This document shows, piece by piece, positions 35,921 to 45,847 of a stretch of DNA of 64,000 nucleotides (the stretch's first letter is position 1; every line of letters begins with the position of its first letter). A model generated the notes under the pieces. The model had not been told where the DNA came from. It did not search any database and saw only the letters and a program-made list of their open reading frames with translations. Location: positions 2,728,001 to 2,792,000 of the forward strand of contig NZ_LT607752.1 in the NCBI RefSeq assembly GCF_900090265.1, written 5' to 3'. The stretch comes from Micromonospora rifamycinica. GTDB lineage: Bacteria; Actinomycetota; Actinomycetes; Mycobacteriales; Micromonosporaceae. The position numbers and the translations under genes were made by a program.

Positions 35921-37150
35921 TCAGCGGCCGAAGAGGATGTCCTGCACGTCCTTGAGCGCGGCGTCGACCTCGGCCTCGAAGTAGCCACCGGGCACCAGCC
36001 CGAAGCGCAGCGTGTCCAGGTCCTTCGGGTTGACCGGCATCTGGTTGCGACCCTGCATGCCGCCGAGCAGGCTCTCGAAGAACCGGTCCACCTGGTCGGG
36101 GTCGTATCCGCTGCCGAAGCGGCGCACCTGGAAGCTGCGACGGATCTGGTCGACCCGGTACAGCTCACTGCCGGGCGGGCCGGCCATCGGCGGACCCACC
36201 ATCGGCGGGCCGGCCAGCGGCGGCGGACCACCCAGCGGCTGCTGCGGCAGCGGCGGTGGCCCGGCCGGGCCACGGCCACGCAGTTCCCGCGGATCCCGCT
36301 CGGGCATCCGGTCCCGTTCCGGCATGCGGTCGCGTTCCAGCATCCGGTCGCGCTCGGGCATCCGGTCCCGCTCCAACATGCGGTCGCGCTCGGGCATCCG
36401 GTCCCGCTCGGGCATCCGGTCGCGTTCCAGCATCCGGTCCCGCTCGGGCATCCGGATCTCGGCGGTCATGTCCGCACGACCGTGCCGGCCCGCCTCGAAG
36501 CCGTCGAAACGCTGCTCGTCCGGAGGACCGTAGCCACTACCCGGTCCGGCCGGCAGGCCACGCGGCGGCGGGCCGCCGTGCCCCATCGGCCCACCCGGGC
36601 CAGGACCCATCGGCCCACCATGCCCCATCGGCCCACCCGGGCCAGGACCCATCGGCCCACCGGGCCCCGGCCCCACCTGGCCTCGCGGCGAGTCGTACCC
36701 GCCGCGCGGGGCGTCGTACCCACCGGCGAAGGCACCGGTCGGCTCGTCGTAGCGGCTGCCGAAACGGTCCGGCGGGCCGGGCTGGGCCGGCATGGCACGG
36801 GGCGGCATCGGCGGTGGCGCGGATGGTACGCCCCGGTGGTCGTCGCGCATCGACGGGGCGAGCCGGTCCACACCGCGCGGGTCGGCGCCCCGGCCAGTCG
36901 GGGCGCTGCGCTCCTCCAGCTCGGCCAGCTGCCGCTCCACCCGGTCCAGGTGGAGGTCGACCTGCCACTCGTCGTAACCGTTGAAACGGACCCGGAAGAC
37001 CACGTCGTGGACTTCCTGGGAGGCCACGGGAGCGCCGACCGGCTGACCGGCGAGGGTCGCCTCCACCCGGTCCAGGAAGGCGTCGACCTCGTCGACCTTG
37101 TAGCCCCGGCGGAGCGCCTTACGCCGGAAACGCTGACCCTGACTCGCCAC
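35921..37150 (-). CDS. DivIVA-domain protein with proline- and charge-rich repeats
   Basis: A 409-aa protein. Two DivIVA-like segments frame it: 'RRGYKVDEVDAFLDRVEAT' near the N-terminus and 'FGSGYDPDQVDRFFESLLG' near the C-terminus. Between them are Pro/Gly repeats ('GPGPGGPMGHGG' units) and nine copies of the hexapeptide M-P/L-E-R-D-R. DivIVA proteins recognise curved membrane and guide polar growth or division in actinobacteria. This one is atypical in having two short DivIVA signatures and a long low-complexity middle. The GTG at 37150 is preceded by aggaga; rlmN ends 22 bp upstream. Confidence 0.85.
   Translation of the reverse strand: MASQGQRFRRKALRRGYKVDEVDAFLDRVEATLAGQPVGAPVASQEVHDVVFRVRFNGYDEWQVDLHLDRVERQLAELEERSAPTGRGADPRGVDRLAPSMRDDHRGVPSAPPPMPPRAMPAQPGPPDRFGSRYDEPTGAFAGGYDAPRGGYDSPRGQVGPGPGGPMGPGPGGPMGHGGPMGPGPGGPMGHGGPPPRGLPAGPGSGYGPPDEQRFDGFEAGRHGRADMTAEIRMPERDRMLERDRMPERDRMPERDRMLERDRMPERDRMLERDRMPERDRMPERDPRELRGRGPAGPPPLPQQPLGGPPPLAGPPMVGPPMAGPPGSELYRVDQIRRSFQVRRFGSGYDPDQVDRFFESLLGGMQGRNQMPVNPKDLDTLRFGLVPGGYFEAEVDAALKDVQDILFGR
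36290..36451. repeat. Nine 18-bp in-frame repeats in the DivIVA-domain gene
   Basis: Exactly 162 bp in nine 18-bp units, each coding M-P-E-R-D-R or M-L-E-R-D-R (the last ends in Pro). Unit number can change without shifting the frame. The alternating charge suggests a helical, possibly coiled segment. Confidence 0.9.
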
Positions 37151-37172
37151 TATGTCTCCTGGTCTCGTACCG

Positions 37173-38324
37173 CTACGCCCGGTCGCGCCCGCGCGGCGCT
37201 TCGATGTCACTGTCCACCGCGGCAGCCAACTGACCGCACGCACCGTCGATCTCGCGACCCCGGGTGTCACGCACCGTGGTGGAGACGCCGGACTCCCGCA
37301 ATCGTCTGACGAACTCCCGCTCCACCGGCTTGGCGCTGGCGTCCCAGCGGCTACCCGGCGTCGGATTGAGCGGGATGAGGTTGACGTGCGCCGACCTCCC
37401 GGCCAGCAGGCGTCCGAGCAGGTCGGCCCGCCACGGCTGATCGTTCACGTCTTTGATCATCGCGTACTCGATCGACACCCGGCGCCCCGTCGTCGCCGCG
37501 TAGTCCCACGCTGCGTCCAGCACCTCGGCTACCTTCCAGCGCTGGTTGACCGGCACGAGTTCGTCGCGCAGCTCATCATCGGGCGCGTGCAGCGACAACG
37601 CAAGGGTCACCGACAGGTCTTCGCTGGCCAGTCGGCGGATGGCCGGCACCAGACCCACCGTGGAGACGGTGACGTGACGCTGCGACAACCCCAGGCCCTC
37701 GGGGGCCGGCGCGACCAGGCGGCGGATCGCCGCGACGACCCGGGAGTAGTTGGCCAACGGCTCGCCCATGCCCATGAACACGACGTGCGACAGTCGGGGC
37801 GGCGACCCGGCCACCACCCCCGAGGCGGCGACCCCGGCGAGGTAGACCGCCTGGTCGACGATCTCGGCGGTGGAGAGGTTACGGGTCAGCCCGGCCTGGC
37901 CGGTGGCGCAGAACGGGCAGGCCATACCGCAGCCCGCCTGACTGGAGATACAGACGGTGACCCGGTCCGGGTAACCCATCAGCACGCTCTCCACCAGCGA
38001 ACCGTCGTGCAACCGCCAGAGCGCCTTGCGGGTGGCGCCGTCGTCGCAGGCCAGCTCGCGTACCGGAGTGAGCAGCCGGGGCAGCAGCGCACCCGCCAGC
38101 CGGTCCCGGGTGGCGGCCGGCAGGTCGGTCATCCCGGCCGGATCCCGGACCAACCGGCCGAAGTAGTGGTGGGAAACCTGCTTGGCCCGGAAGGCCGGCT
38201 CGCCCAGCTCGGTGACGAGCGCCTGCCGACCCGGCAGATCCAGGTCGGCGAGGTGCCGGGGCGGCATCGCCGGGCGGCGACCGGGGGCGTCAGGGTCAAC
38301 GGGGATCACAGGTAGGCTCGTCAT
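37173..38324 (-). CDS. rlmN: 23S rRNA (adenine2503-C2)-methyltransferase
   Basis: A 383-aa radical-SAM enzyme. The cluster motif CxxxCxxC is 'CGMACPFC' with Cys132, 136 and 139. '[13 protein letters not shown]', '[19 protein letters not shown]' and '[12 protein letters not shown]' are RlmN hallmarks, and the C-terminal Cys in 'EIDGACGQL' fits the methyl-carrying residue. It methylates A2503 of 23S rRNA and, in some bacteria, A37 of certain tRNAs. It is cytoplasmic, lies between cdsA and the DivIVA-domain gene, and is co-directional with both. Confidence 0.98.
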   Translation of the reverse strand: MTSLPVIPVDPDAPGRRPAMPPRHLADLDLPGRQALVTELGEPAFRAKQVSHHYFGRLVRDPAGMTDLPAATRDRLAGALLPRLLTPVRELACDDGATRKALWRLHDGSLVESVLMGYPDRVTVCISSQAGCGMACPFCATGQAGLTRNLSTAEIVDQAVYLAGVAASGVVAGSPPRLSHVVFMGMGEPLANYSRVVAAIRRLVAPAPEGLGLSQRHVTVSTVGLVPAIRRLASEDLSVTLALSLHAPDDELRDELVPVNQRWKVAEVLDAAWDYAATTGRRVSIEYAMIKDVNDQPWRADLLGRLLAGRSAHVNLIPLNPTPGSRWDASAKPVEREFVRRLRESGVSTTVRDTRGREIDGACGQLAAAVDSDIEAPRGRDRA

Positions 38325-38428
38325 GGCTGGTCCAGTCTGTCACGCCGCCCGCCGAACCTGCCCGTCCGGAGGTGCCGAATCGGCTCACACCAGGGAAGAC
38401 ACCCGGGTGGCACGGCGTGGGCCATCCG

Positions 38429-39826
38429 TCAGCCCACCACCGGCACGAGGACCGCCAACAGCAGGTAGGCGGTGGGTACGGCGAACAGGATCGAGTCCAG
38501 CCGGTCCATCAGACCGCCGTGGCCGGGCAGCAGGCTGCTCATGTCCTTCACCCCGAGATCCCGCTTGATCATCGACTCGGCGAGGTCGCCCAGCACCGCC
38601 GCGCCGGAGACCGCCACCCCGAACAGCGCGCCCCACCAGGGGGCCACGTCAAAGAGCAGCCAGATCAGCAGGGCGCTGCCCAGGGCCGCGGCGGCGACCG
38701 AGCCGGCGAACCCCTCCCAGGACTTCTTCGGGCTGATCCGGGGGGCCATCGGGTGCTTGCCGAACGTCACCCCGGCGGCGTACCCACCGGTGTCGGAGAG
38801 CACCACGCCGACCACGGTGACCAGCACGCGTAGGTGACCGTCGCCCGGGGCCGCCGCGAGCATCGCCGCGAAACCGCCCAGGAACGGCACGTAGACCGCG
38901 ATCAGGGTGGCCGCGGTGAGGTCCCGCTGGAAACCGGCCGGGCCGTCACCCAGCCGCCAGACCATCGTGCCCAGCACGGTGACCAGCAGACCCAGGCTGA
39001 GCGCGTCCGGCCCGGCGAACCAGGCCAACCCGATGGTGAGGACGCCCCCGGCGAGCAGCGGCACCAGCGGCGGATGGGCGCCACTGCGCCGGACCGCGCG
39101 GGCCATCTCCCAGATGCCCACCCCGATCGCGCCGGCCAGCACGGCCAGGAACCCGGGGAGGAAGAAGAAGAGCGGCACCAGGACCAACGCCCCGAGCCCG
39201 AGCCCGACCCCGATGGCGGCCGGGAGGTTACGCCCGGCCCGGCCGGTCGACGGCAGTTGGGTCGCCGGCCGGTCGGGGCCGGCCCGTCGGCGGCCGGGCG
39301 TGCGCCGGCCGGGTGCCGGCGGTGCCGCCGGGTCGACGTCGGCGGCCCCGGGGACCATCCGGTCCTCGTCCCGCACCGGGGCGAGCTGCGCGGTCGGCGC
39401 GTCGTCGTCGCGCACCGGAGCGAGGTGCCCGGCCGTAGCCTCGTCGTCGCGGACCGCAGTGCGGTGCCCGGTCGGCGCGTCGTCGGCGCGTACCGGGGTC
39501 AGCTGCGCGGTCGGCGCGTCGTCGTCGCGTACCGGGGGCGGCGAGTGCGGGGCGGCCCGGCCGGACAGCGGCGGGGCCAGGCCCGCGAGCCGATCACCGC
39601 CGAGCCGGTCACCGGCCGGTACGTCGTACGGCCCGCCGTTCGGCTCGTCGTGCCGGCGCACGGGCGGGCGGGGCGGGGCCTGCGGTGCGGCGGACATCTC
39701 GGGGCCGGCCGGCCGGGGGGACCACGGCTCGACCTCCCCGCGTTCCGGCCAGGGCAGTGCTGGTGGACGGTCGGGCCGGTCCCAGCCGCGGGGCTCGGCG
39801 CTGCCGTAGGGGTCGGGGTGGGACAT
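38429..39826 (-). CDS. cdsA: Phosphatidate cytidylyltransferase
   Basis: A 465-aa enzyme. The last ~270 residues are the CdsA membrane domain with about eight helices and the signature 'SDTGGYAAGVTFGKHPM', 'ISPKKSWEGF' and 'GDLAESMIKRDLGVKD', ending in 'GHGGLMDRLDS'. It makes CDP-diacylglycerol from phosphatidate and CTP for phospholipid synthesis. The first ~195 residues are an unusually long disordered arm with four ~15-residue repeats based on 'PVRDDDAPTAQLAPVR'. The ATG at 39826 is chosen because the upstream frame is not protein-like; its ribosome site is weak. Confidence 0.96.
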   Translation of the reverse strand: MSHPDPYGSAEPRGWDRPDRPPALPWPERGEVEPWSPRPAGPEMSAAPQAPPRPPVRRHDEPNGGPYDVPAGDRLGGDRLAGLAPPLSGRAAPHSPPPVRDDDAPTAQLTPVRADDAPTGHRTAVRDDEATAGHLAPVRDDDAPTAQLAPVRDEDRMVPGAADVDPAAPPAPGRRTPGRRRAGPDRPATQLPSTGRAGRNLPAAIGVGLGLGALVLVPLFFFLPGFLAVLAGAIGVGIWEMARAVRRSGAHPPLVPLLAGGVLTIGLAWFAGPDALSLGLLVTVLGTMVWRLGDGPAGFQRDLTAATLIAVYVPFLGGFAAMLAAAPGDGHLRVLVTVVGVVLSDTGGYAAGVTFGKHPMAPRISPKKSWEGFAGSVAAAALGSALLIWLLFDVAPWWGALFGVAVSGAAVLGDLAESMIKRDLGVKDMSSLLPGHGGLMDRLDSILFAVPTAYLLLAVLVPVVG

Positions 39827-39884
39827 CACGCACCGGACGACGGTACGAGTTCCACCACATGACGCAAGACCACAACCATCCCCT

Positions 39885-39924
39885 ACCCGCGTGACTACTC
39901 CGGTACCCGCGTGACTACTCCGGT
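39885..39924. repeat. Perfect 20-bp tandem duplication upstream of cdsA
   Basis: Two identical 20-bp units, 39885-39904 and 39905-39924, lie about 60 bp before the cdsA start in the 326-bp frr-cdsA gap (39827-40152). The remainder of the gap is GC-rich with no gene or clear terminator. The duplication may double a regulatory site, or be a chance slippage product. Confidence 0.8.
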
Positions 39925-40152
39925 TGACCGACCCGACGGCCGGTCGATCCCCGCCGTTCACCGGGCGGTGGCCGGGAATCGTGCCGAGCCTACTGCACCG
40001 GCCCTCCGGGCACGGCGTACGTCGGCCGTGCCGGCCACGCCGGCTGCCCCGGCCCGTCGGCTGCGGTGCCGTCCGGGCCCCCGGCCGACCGGCGACGGCA
40101 ACGGCGTCGCGCCGCCCGGGGGCGGCGGCACGCCGGTGCCGTGGCAGCCGGG

Positions 40153-40710
40153 TCAGACCTCGAGCAGCTCCGACTCCTTGTGCTTGAGCAGCTCGTCCAC
40201 GGTGGCGACGTAACGCTGGGTCAGGTCGTCCAGTTCCTTCTCGGCGCGACGGCCGTCGTCCTCACCGACCTCGCCGTCCTTGACCAGCCGGTCCAGCTCT
40301 TCCTTGCCCTTGCGGCGGATGTTGCGGACCGCCACCTTGGCCTCTTCGCCCTTGTTCCGGGCCACCTTGATCATCTCGCGGCGACGCTCCTCGGTCATCT
40401 GCGGGAGCAGGATGCGGAGCTGGTTGCCCTCGTTGTTCGGGTTCACCCCGAGGTCGGAGTCGCGGATCGCCCGCTCCATGGCGTTGATCTGCGAGTTGTC
40501 GTACGGCTTGATGATGACCATGCGCGGCTCGGGCACCCCGATGGAAGCCATCTGGGGCAGCGGGGTGGGCGTGCCGTAGTAGTCGATGATGACCTTGGAG
40601 AACATGGTGGCGTTGGCGCGGCCGGTACGGATCGCGCCAAACTCCTCCTTGGCGTGCTCGACCGCACGCTCCATCTTTTCCTCGGCCTCGAGGAGGGTGT
40701 CGTCGATCAC
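40153..40710 (-). CDS. frr: Ribosome recycling factor
   Basis: 185 aa, the usual length. '[19 protein letters not shown]', '[14 protein letters not shown]', '[14 protein letters not shown]', '[18 protein letters not shown]' and '[18 protein letters not shown]' are classic RRF motifs. It splits post-termination ribosomes together with EF-G. The GTG at 40710 has gaggag upstream; the longer open frame overlaps pyrH and is not coding. It is encoded 86 bp after pyrH. Confidence 0.98.
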   Translation of the reverse strand: MIDDTLLEAEEKMERAVEHAKEEFGAIRTGRANATMFSKVIIDYYGTPTPLPQMASIGVPEPRMVIIKPYDNSQINAMERAIRDSDLGVNPNNEGNQLRILLPQMTEERRREMIKVARNKGEEAKVAVRNIRRKGKEELDRLVKDGEVGEDDGRRAEKELDDLTQRYVATVDELLKHKESELLEV

Positions 40711-40796
40711 CGGTCTCCTCGCCTCCTTCTGTTGCTCGTCGTGGCTGAAGCTGCTGCTCTGGTACGGAGGACCGCAGTGGTGGCCGGCGGAAACGG

Positions 40797-41564
40797 TCAG
40801 GCGGTGATCAGCGTACCGATCTTGTCGCCGCCGACGGCACGGATGATCGTGTCCTCGCCCTGCGCGCCGAAGACCAGCATCGGCAACCCGTTCTCCATGC
40901 ACAGGCTGAACGCCGCCGCATCGGCCACCCGCAGATTGCGTTGCAGCACCTCGGAGAAGGTGATCGACTCGAACTTGCTGGCGGCCGGGTCGATCCGCGG
41001 ATCGGCGGTGTAGACGCCGTCCACGCCGTTCTTGCTCATCAGCACCACGTCGGCGCGGATCTCCAGTGCCCGCTGGGCGGCCACCGTGTCGGTGGAGAAG
41101 TACGGCATCCCGGCACCCGCGCCGAAGATGACCACGCGTCCCTTCTCCAGGTGCCGGATCGCCCGCAGCGGAATGTACGGCTCGGCGACCTGGGCCATCG
41201 TGATCGCGCTCTGCACCCGCGTCTCGATGCCCTCCTTCTCCAGGAAGTCCTGCAGCGCCAGGCAGTTCATCACGGTGCCCAGCATGCCCATGTAGTCGGC
41301 GCGGGCCCGGTCCATGCCACGCTTCTGCAACTCCGCGCCGCGGAAGAAGTTGCCGCCGCCGACCACCACGGAGACCTGCACGCCGCGACGTACCACGGTG
41401 GCGATCTGCCGGGCGATGGCCTGCACGACGTCCGGGTCGACACCGATCGCCCCACCGCCGAAGACCTCGCCGGAGAGCTTCAGCACCACCCGACGGGCCC
41501 GGCCGGGCGGCGGTGCCGTCGGGTCGTCCGCCTCCAGGCTCCGGTCGTTCACAACCTGCGTCAT
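40797..41564 (-). CDS. pyrH: UMP kinase
   Basis: A 255-aa hexameric bacterial UMP kinase of the amino-acid-kinase fold. '[12 protein letters not shown]', '[18 protein letters not shown]', '[18 protein letters not shown]' and '[13 protein letters not shown]' are diagnostic. It phosphorylates UMP with ATP and is regulated by GTP and UTP in the family. The ATG at 41564 is preceded by gggagggg. It lies in the tsf-pyrH-frr order and is separated from tsf by a hairpin terminator. Confidence 0.98.
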   Translation of the reverse strand: MTQVVNDRSLEADDPTAPPPGRARRVVLKLSGEVFGGGAIGVDPDVVQAIARQIATVVRRGVQVSVVVGGGNFFRGAELQKRGMDRARADYMGMLGTVMNCLALQDFLEKEGIETRVQSAITMAQVAEPYIPLRAIRHLEKGRVVIFGAGAGMPYFSTDTVAAQRALEIRADVVLMSKNGVDGVYTADPRIDPAASKFESITFSEVLQRNLRVADAAAFSLCMENGLPMLVFGAQGEDTIIRAVGGDKIGTLITA

Positions 41565-41636
41565 CCGCCCCGCCCCTCCCGCGTGCACGTCGACCGCGCC
41601 GCGTCACCGCGTACCTGCCCGTTGCCGACCCTATGT

Positions 41637-41684
41637 GACGAGGAGGCCGCGGTGCCTGTCGCGTACACCGGCGGCCTCCTCGTC
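41637..41684. terminator. Hairpin terminator between tsf and pyrH
   Basis: 14-bp perfect arms (41637-41650 and 41671-41684) with an inner GGTG/CACC pairing close the stem, which lies about 50 bp after the tsf stop. Confidence 0.8.
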
Positions 41685-41731
41685 GACGTTGCGTGCCGCC
41701 CGGCGCGGGTCACGCGCCGGGCGGTGGCGGC

Positions 41732-42559
41732 TCAGGCCTGGCCGACCTCGAACCGGACGAAGCGGGTCACCTCGATGCCGGCCTCGGCCAGCGCCTGCTT
41801 GACGGTCTTCTTGTTGTCGGAGACCGACGCCTGCTCGATCAGGACGTAGTCCTTGAAGAAGGCGTTCACCCGGCCCTCGACGATCTTCGGCAGCGCCGCC
41901 TCGGGCTTGTTCTCCTCGCGGGCGGTCTGCTCGGCGATCCGCCGCTCGGACTCGACGACCTCGGCCGGCACCTCGTCGCGGGTGACGTACTTCGGCCGCA
42001 TCGCGGCGATCTGCATGGCGGTGCCCCGGGCGTCGGCGTCGGCGGCCTCGTCGGACTTGCCGGTGTACTCCACCAGCACGCCGACGGCCGGCGGCAGGTC
42101 CTGGCTCTTGCGGTGCAGGTAGACCGCGACGGTGCCGTCGAGCTTGGCGAACCGGTTGAGCACCAGCTTCTCGCCGATCTTGGCGGACTGCTCCTGGACC
42201 ACGTCGGCGACGGTCTTGCCGTCCAGCTCGGTGGCGAGCAGCTCCTCGGCGGTGCCGACGCCGCTGCGCTCACCGTGCTCGACGAGCTGCTGGGCCAGCG
42301 CGATGAACGCGTCGGTCTTGGCCACGAAGTCGGTCTCGCAGTTGAGTTCCAGCAGCGCCTTGCCGGAGTGCGCGACGAGGCCGTTGGCGGCGGTCCGGCC
42401 GGCCCGCTTGCCGACGTCCTTGGCGCCCTTGACGCGCAGGATCTCGACGGCCTTGTCGAAGTCGCCCTCAGCCTCGGTGAGCGCCTTCTTGCAGTCCATC
42501 ATGCCGGCGCCGGTGAGGTCGCGGAGCTTCTTGACGTCCGCGGCGGTGAAGTTGGACAT
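41732..42559 (-). CDS. tsf: Elongation factor Ts
   Basis: 275 aa. The N-terminal UBA-like domain '[19 protein letters not shown]' is followed by '[18 protein letters not shown]', the EF-Tu-contacting core (the Thr-Asp-Phe-Val-Ala motif). It is the nucleotide-exchange factor for EF-Tu. It is encoded 130 bp after rpsB, with a strong hairpin in between. Confidence 0.99.
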   Translation of the reverse strand: MSNFTAADVKKLRDLTGAGMMDCKKALTEAEGDFDKAVEILRVKGAKDVGKRAGRTAANGLVAHSGKALLELNCETDFVAKTDAFIALAQQLVEHGERSGVGTAEELLATELDGKTVADVVQEQSAKIGEKLVLNRFAKLDGTVAVYLHRKSQDLPPAVGVLVEYTGKSDEAADADARGTAMQIAAMRPKYVTRDEVPAEVVESERRIAEQTAREENKPEAALPKIVEGRVNAFFKDYVLIEQASVSDNKKTVKQALAEAGIEVTRFVRFEVGQA

Positions 42560-42642
42560 GACTCTCTCTTCGGTGTTGAGACTGCGGTGGGTGGTCTGAG
42601 GTGCCGGACCCCCGGCCCGGGGCCGGAGCTGCCCGGCAGTGA

Positions 42643-42684
42643 CCGCCGCATCCCGCCGCCCGAACCGGCGGCGGGATGCGGCGG
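42643..42684 (-). terminator. 18-bp perfect hairpin between rpsB and tsf
   Basis: Arms 42643-42660 and 42667-42684 are fully complementary around a 6-nt loop, directly after the rpsB stop (42690-42692). It probably acts as a partial terminator or mRNA-stability element that adjusts tsf relative to rpsB expression. Confidence 0.8.
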
Positions 42685-42689
42685 CGCGG

Positions 42690-43571
42690 TCACTCGGCGG
42701 CGGCGGTGGCCGGCTGCTCGGTGGTGGTGGCGGCGGGCTGCTCGGCGGCGGCGGCCGGCGTCTCGGCGGCAGCCGGCTCCTCGGCCTTCTTCGGCTCGAG
42801 CAGCTCGCGCTCCCACTCGGTCAGCGGCTCGTCGGTGCCGACCTGGCCCTCCGGCTTCTCGTCGCCACCACGACGCCGGCCGGACCGGGCGATCAGACCG
42901 TCGGCCACGGCGGCGGCCACGACCTTGGTCAGCAGCTCGGCGGAGCGGATCGCGTCGTCGTTGCCCGGGATCGGGAAGTCGACCTCGTCGGGGTCGCAGT
43001 TGGTGTCCAGCACCGCGATCACCGGGATGCCCAGCTTGCGGGCCTCGTCGACGGCGATGTGCTCCTTCTTGGTGTCGACGATCCAGACCGCGGCCGGGAG
43101 CTTCTGCATGTCCCGCAGACCACCGAGGGTCTTGGTGAGCTTGGTCTTCTCGCGGAACAGCTGAAGGGTCTCCTTCTTGGTGTAGCCGGCGGCGGTGCCG
43201 GTCAGGTCACCCAGCGCCTCCAGCTCCTTCATCCGCTGCAGCCGCTTGTACACCGTCTGGAAGTTGGTCAGCATGCCACCGAGCCAGCGGTGGTTGACGT
43301 ACGGCTGACCGACCCGGGTGGCCTGCTCGGAGATGGCCTCCTGAGCCTGCTTCTTGGTGCCGACGAACAGGATGCTGCCGCCCTCGGCCACCGTGTTGCG
43401 CACGAAGTCGTACGCCTTCTCGATGTAGTCGAGGGTCTGGCGCAGGTCGATGATGTAGATGCCGTTGCGCTCGGTCATGATGAAGCGCTTCATCTTCGGG
43501 TTCCAGCGCCGGGTCTGGTGCCCGAAGTGGACACCGCTCTCCAGCAGCTGACGCATGGTCACGACGGCCAT
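42690..43571 (-). CDS. rpsB: 30S ribosomal protein S2
   Basis: 293 aa. It starts '[19 protein letters not shown]' and contains '[19 protein letters not shown]', '[10 protein letters not shown]' and '[11 protein letters not shown]', all S2 hallmarks. The C-terminal ~45 residues form an Ala/Thr/Glu-rich tail common in actinobacteria. The ATG at 43571 has GAGGAG 9 nt upstream. It is the first gene of the rpsB-tsf unit. Confidence 0.99.
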   Translation of the reverse strand: MAVVTMRQLLESGVHFGHQTRRWNPKMKRFIMTERNGIYIIDLRQTLDYIEKAYDFVRNTVAEGGSILFVGTKKQAQEAISEQATRVGQPYVNHRWLGGMLTNFQTVYKRLQRMKELEALGDLTGTAAGYTKKETLQLFREKTKLTKTLGGLRDMQKLPAAVWIVDTKKEHIAVDEARKLGIPVIAVLDTNCDPDEVDFPIPGNDDAIRSAELLTKVVAAAVADGLIARSGRRRGGDEKPEGQVGTDEPLTEWERELLEPKKAEEPAAAETPAAAAEQPAATTTEQPATAAAE

Positions 43572-43602
43572 GGTGGGGTACTCCTCAAGATCCCTGGTTG
43601 TC

Positions 43603-43625
43603 ACGCCCGGCCGGTGGCCGGGCGT
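43603..43625 (-). promoter_or_regulatory. Hairpin in the rpsB leader
   Basis: Perfect 10-bp arms (43603-43612, 43616-43625) around 'ggt' lie 32-54 nt before the rpsB start codon. This is a possible leader structure for autoregulation by S2; no known leader family is claimed. Confidence 0.5.
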
Positions 43626-43890
43626 CCTGGCGCCTGGTCGCCGGCCATGGTGGGCCCGAAGGAGATCGGGACCAGGGAGGCCGTCGCCCCACGACGAAAC
43701 GTGGAGAAGGCACGCGAGGTCGACCGCGCAAGGCGGTCGCCAAGAGAACAGTGTACGCCTCCGCCCCTCCACCCCACCTCGGGGTACACGCCCGCATCCC
43801 GCCCCTCCGGTCGACACCGCGCTCTCCCCGTCGGCACGGACGCTCGCTCCCCCGTCGGCGCGGGTGCTCGCTCCCGGGTCCGCGTTCCCC

Positions 43891-44058
43891 GCCCGGGCAG
43901 GTGCCCGCCCGGGCAGGTGCCCGCCCGGGCAGGTGCCCGCCCGGGCAGGTGCCCGCCCGGGCAGGTGCCCGCCCGGGCAGGTGCCCGCCCGGGCAGGTGC
44001 CCGCCCGGGCAGGTGCCCGCCCGGGCAGGTGCCCGCCCGGGCAGGTGCCCGCCCGGGC
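43891..44058. repeat. 16-bp tandem repeat, ten perfect copies
   Basis: The unit 'gcccgggcaggtgccc' occurs ten times without a mismatch from 43891 to 44050, followed by half a unit. Each unit contains the 8-bp palindrome GCCCGGGC. The array lies between the rpsB promoter side and the 3' end of the upstream membrane-protein gene; the 43572-44092 gap holds no gene. Perfect copies imply recent expansion, making copy number a likely strain marker. Confidence 0.95.
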
Positions 44059-44092
44059 GGGACCGGTGGGCCGGGGTGGACGCGGTGGCGGG

Positions 44093-45262
44093 TCAGCGGG
44101 CTGCGAGGGCGGCGGCGAGGAAGAGCACCAGCCCCACGGTGAGGTAGGCGGTCGGCGGGCGCAGCCAGCCCCGGTCGCCGTCGGTCATCGCCAGACCACC
44201 GGCCCGCAGCCCGTACAGGCCGCCGGCGAAGATCGGCAGCCCGACCACCAGCAAGGTCCCCACGACGACGTGCGACACCGGGACCGGGTCGCCGGTGAGG
44301 CCGTGCAGCAGCACCCGCAGCGCCGGGATCTCGAAGACCAGGACCAGCAGTCCCAGCAGCACCGCCAGCACCGGCCGCCGGGTCCGGTAGACGCCGTCGG
44401 AGGCCGGTCCACCCGTCCGGTACGCACCGTCGGTGCCGGTCGCTGCGTCCCGCCGGGGCGTGACCGGGGCCATCGGGCCGGTCGGCACCTCCAACGGGGA
44501 GGGCTCCGCCGGCCGGTGGGGCTCGATGATCGGATAGCCGCCCAACGCCGCCGGCCGGACCGGATCGGCGGGCTCGGAGGCACCCCCGGTCAACGGGCCG
44601 ACACCGCTGACGCCCAGGACGCCGGAGTCGGCGGTGAACCGACCGGTGCCGCTGTCGCCCCCGGCGAGGCGACCGGTGCCGGTGCTGCCCAGCCGACCCG
44701 TGCCGGTGTCACCGACACCCCGTCCCGTGCCGGTGCCGCCCAGCCGACCAGTACCGGTGTCACCGACACCGCGCCCCACGGCACCGCCCAGCGGACCCAC
44801 CCCGCTGTCACCGACACCGCGCCCCACGGCACCGCCGAGCAGACCCACCCCGCTGTCACCGACACCCCGGCCGGGGGTGCCCGTACCGCCGTCACCCAGG
44901 GGGCCGACGCCGCTGGTGGCGGCCTCCCGGGCGGCGCGACGACCCACCCGGTCGGTGGGCAGCTCGCCGGAGACCTCCGGGTCTTCCCGGCGGGAGCGGG
45001 TCGGCCGGTATCCGGTGCTGTCGCCGCCACCGTCACCCAACGGGTCGGCTGTGTCGAAACGTCCCGAGTCGAAGCGGTTCGCCTCGGCGTACCGGCCCTC
45101 CTCGGCGGCGCGCTGGTCCGGAGTGCGCAGCCCGTCGTCCCGTCGGCGTACGCCGCTCGCCGTCCGCCAGTCCGAGTCGTCGTATGCGCGTTCCCCGCCG
45201 GCCGGGTACCAGCGTGACTCCTGATCTTCGGGGTAGCTCCGTCGTGCGTCCACGTCCGGCAC
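44093..45262 (-). CDS. Hypothetical membrane protein with Gly/Thr-rich repeats
   Basis: About 389 aa. The first ~120 residues are charged ('[14 protein letters not shown]', '[19 protein letters not shown]' type). Residues ~125-230 are near-repeats of '[16 protein letters not shown]' and '[12 protein letters not shown]'. The C-terminal ~110 residues contain three hydrophobic helices ('[16 protein letters not shown]', '[17 protein letters not shown]', '[17 protein letters not shown]'). I recognise no named domain. The start is uncertain between GTGs at 45262 and 45253. It is encoded just upstream of rpsB and divergent from yraN. Confidence 0.7.
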   Translation of the reverse strand: MPDVDARRSYPEDQESRWYPAGGERAYDDSDWRTASGVRRRDDGLRTPDQRAAEEGRYAEANRFDSGRFDTADPLGDGGGDSTGYRPTRSRREDPEVSGELPTDRVGRRAAREAATSGVGPLGDGGTGTPGRGVGDSGVGLLGGAVGRGVGDSGVGPLGGAVGRGVGDTGTGRLGGTGTGRGVGDTGTGRLGSTGTGRLAGGDSGTGRFTADSGVLGVSGVGPLTGGASEPADPVRPAALGGYPIIEPHRPAEPSPLEVPTGPMAPVTPRRDAATGTDGAYRTGGPASDGVYRTRRPVLAVLLGLLVLVFEIPALRVLLHGLTGDPVPVSHVVVGTLLVVGLPIFAGGLYGLRAGGLAMTDGDRGWLRPPTAYLTVGLVLFLAAALAAR

Positions 45263-45347
45263 CGTATGCGACCGACCCGCCGCGCGCCATTCGCAGGTCG
45301 GACCAGCCGACAGCACCGATCGGACGGATCTCGGACGGGTGTTCACC

Positions 45348-45368
45348 ACCCCTGGGACCAGGGGTTTT
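45348..45368 (+). terminator. Small hairpin followed by TTTT upstream of yraN
   Basis: Arms ACCCCTGG (45348-45355) and CCAGGGGT (45358-45365), with a 2-nt gap and three further T bases, form an intrinsic-terminator-like structure reading towards yraN, whose start is 120 bp downstream. It lies in the divergent region 45263-45487. It could attenuate the yraN operon or stop antisense transcripts. Confidence 0.45.
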
Positions 45369-45487
45369 CCCGATTCCCTTAGCACACCGGCATCGTGATC
45401 GTCCGGTCGTCCACAGGGCGTCGCGTCGTCCACAGCCGTGCCGGCGGGTGTCGCGCCGCCCCCTGCCCCGCCGGCAGCCTGACGGGC

Positions 45488-45847
45488 ATGACGAAGCGGA
45501 ACCAGGCGGTTGGCGCGTACGGCGAACGGTGCGCCGTGCAGCACCTGATCGGGGCCGGGCTGCGCCCGGTGGCCCGCAACTGGCGCTGCCGGGAGGGGGA
45601 GATCGACGTCATCGCCTGGGACGGTCCGGTACTCGCCTTCTGCGAGGTGAAGACCCGTCGGGGTGACGCCTACGGCAGCCCCGCCGAGGCGGTCGTCCCG
45701 GCCAAGGCCCGACGGTTGCGCGGGCTCGCCGCCCGCTGGCTGGCCGAGACCGGGACCACCGCCGACGAGGTGCGCTTCGACGTCCTGTCGGTCCGGTTGC
45801 CGCAGGCCGGGCCGGCCCGGGTCGAGCACGTCAAGGGAGCCTTCTGA
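45488..45847 (+). CDS. YraN/UPF0102 nuclease-fold protein
   Basis: A 119-aa protein. '[27 protein letters not shown]' splits into the typical opening, followed by '[23 protein letters not shown]', the PD-(D/E)XK-like core (Glu, Asp, and Glu-x-Lys). Function is unproven; a role in DNA processing or recombination is suspected because the gene sits with comM and dprA across bacteria. It is the first gene of a coupled plus-strand set. Confidence 0.95.
   Translation: MTKRNQAVGAYGERCAVQHLIGAGLRPVARNWRCREGEIDVIAWDGPVLAFCEVKTRRGDAYGSPAEAVVPAKARRLRGLAARWLAETGTTADEVRFDVLSVRLPQAGPARVEHVKGAF

Noticed and set aside
43598..45217. 539-codon plus-strand frame through the 16-bp repeat array
   Set aside because: It encodes repeated Ala/Pro/Gly/Arg from the array and is antisense to the membrane-protein gene; not a gene.
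45405..45435. Two 'gtccacag' copies resembling DnaA boxes upstream of yraN
   Set aside because: Only partial matches to TTGTCCACA, two copies, and no other origin feature nearby.
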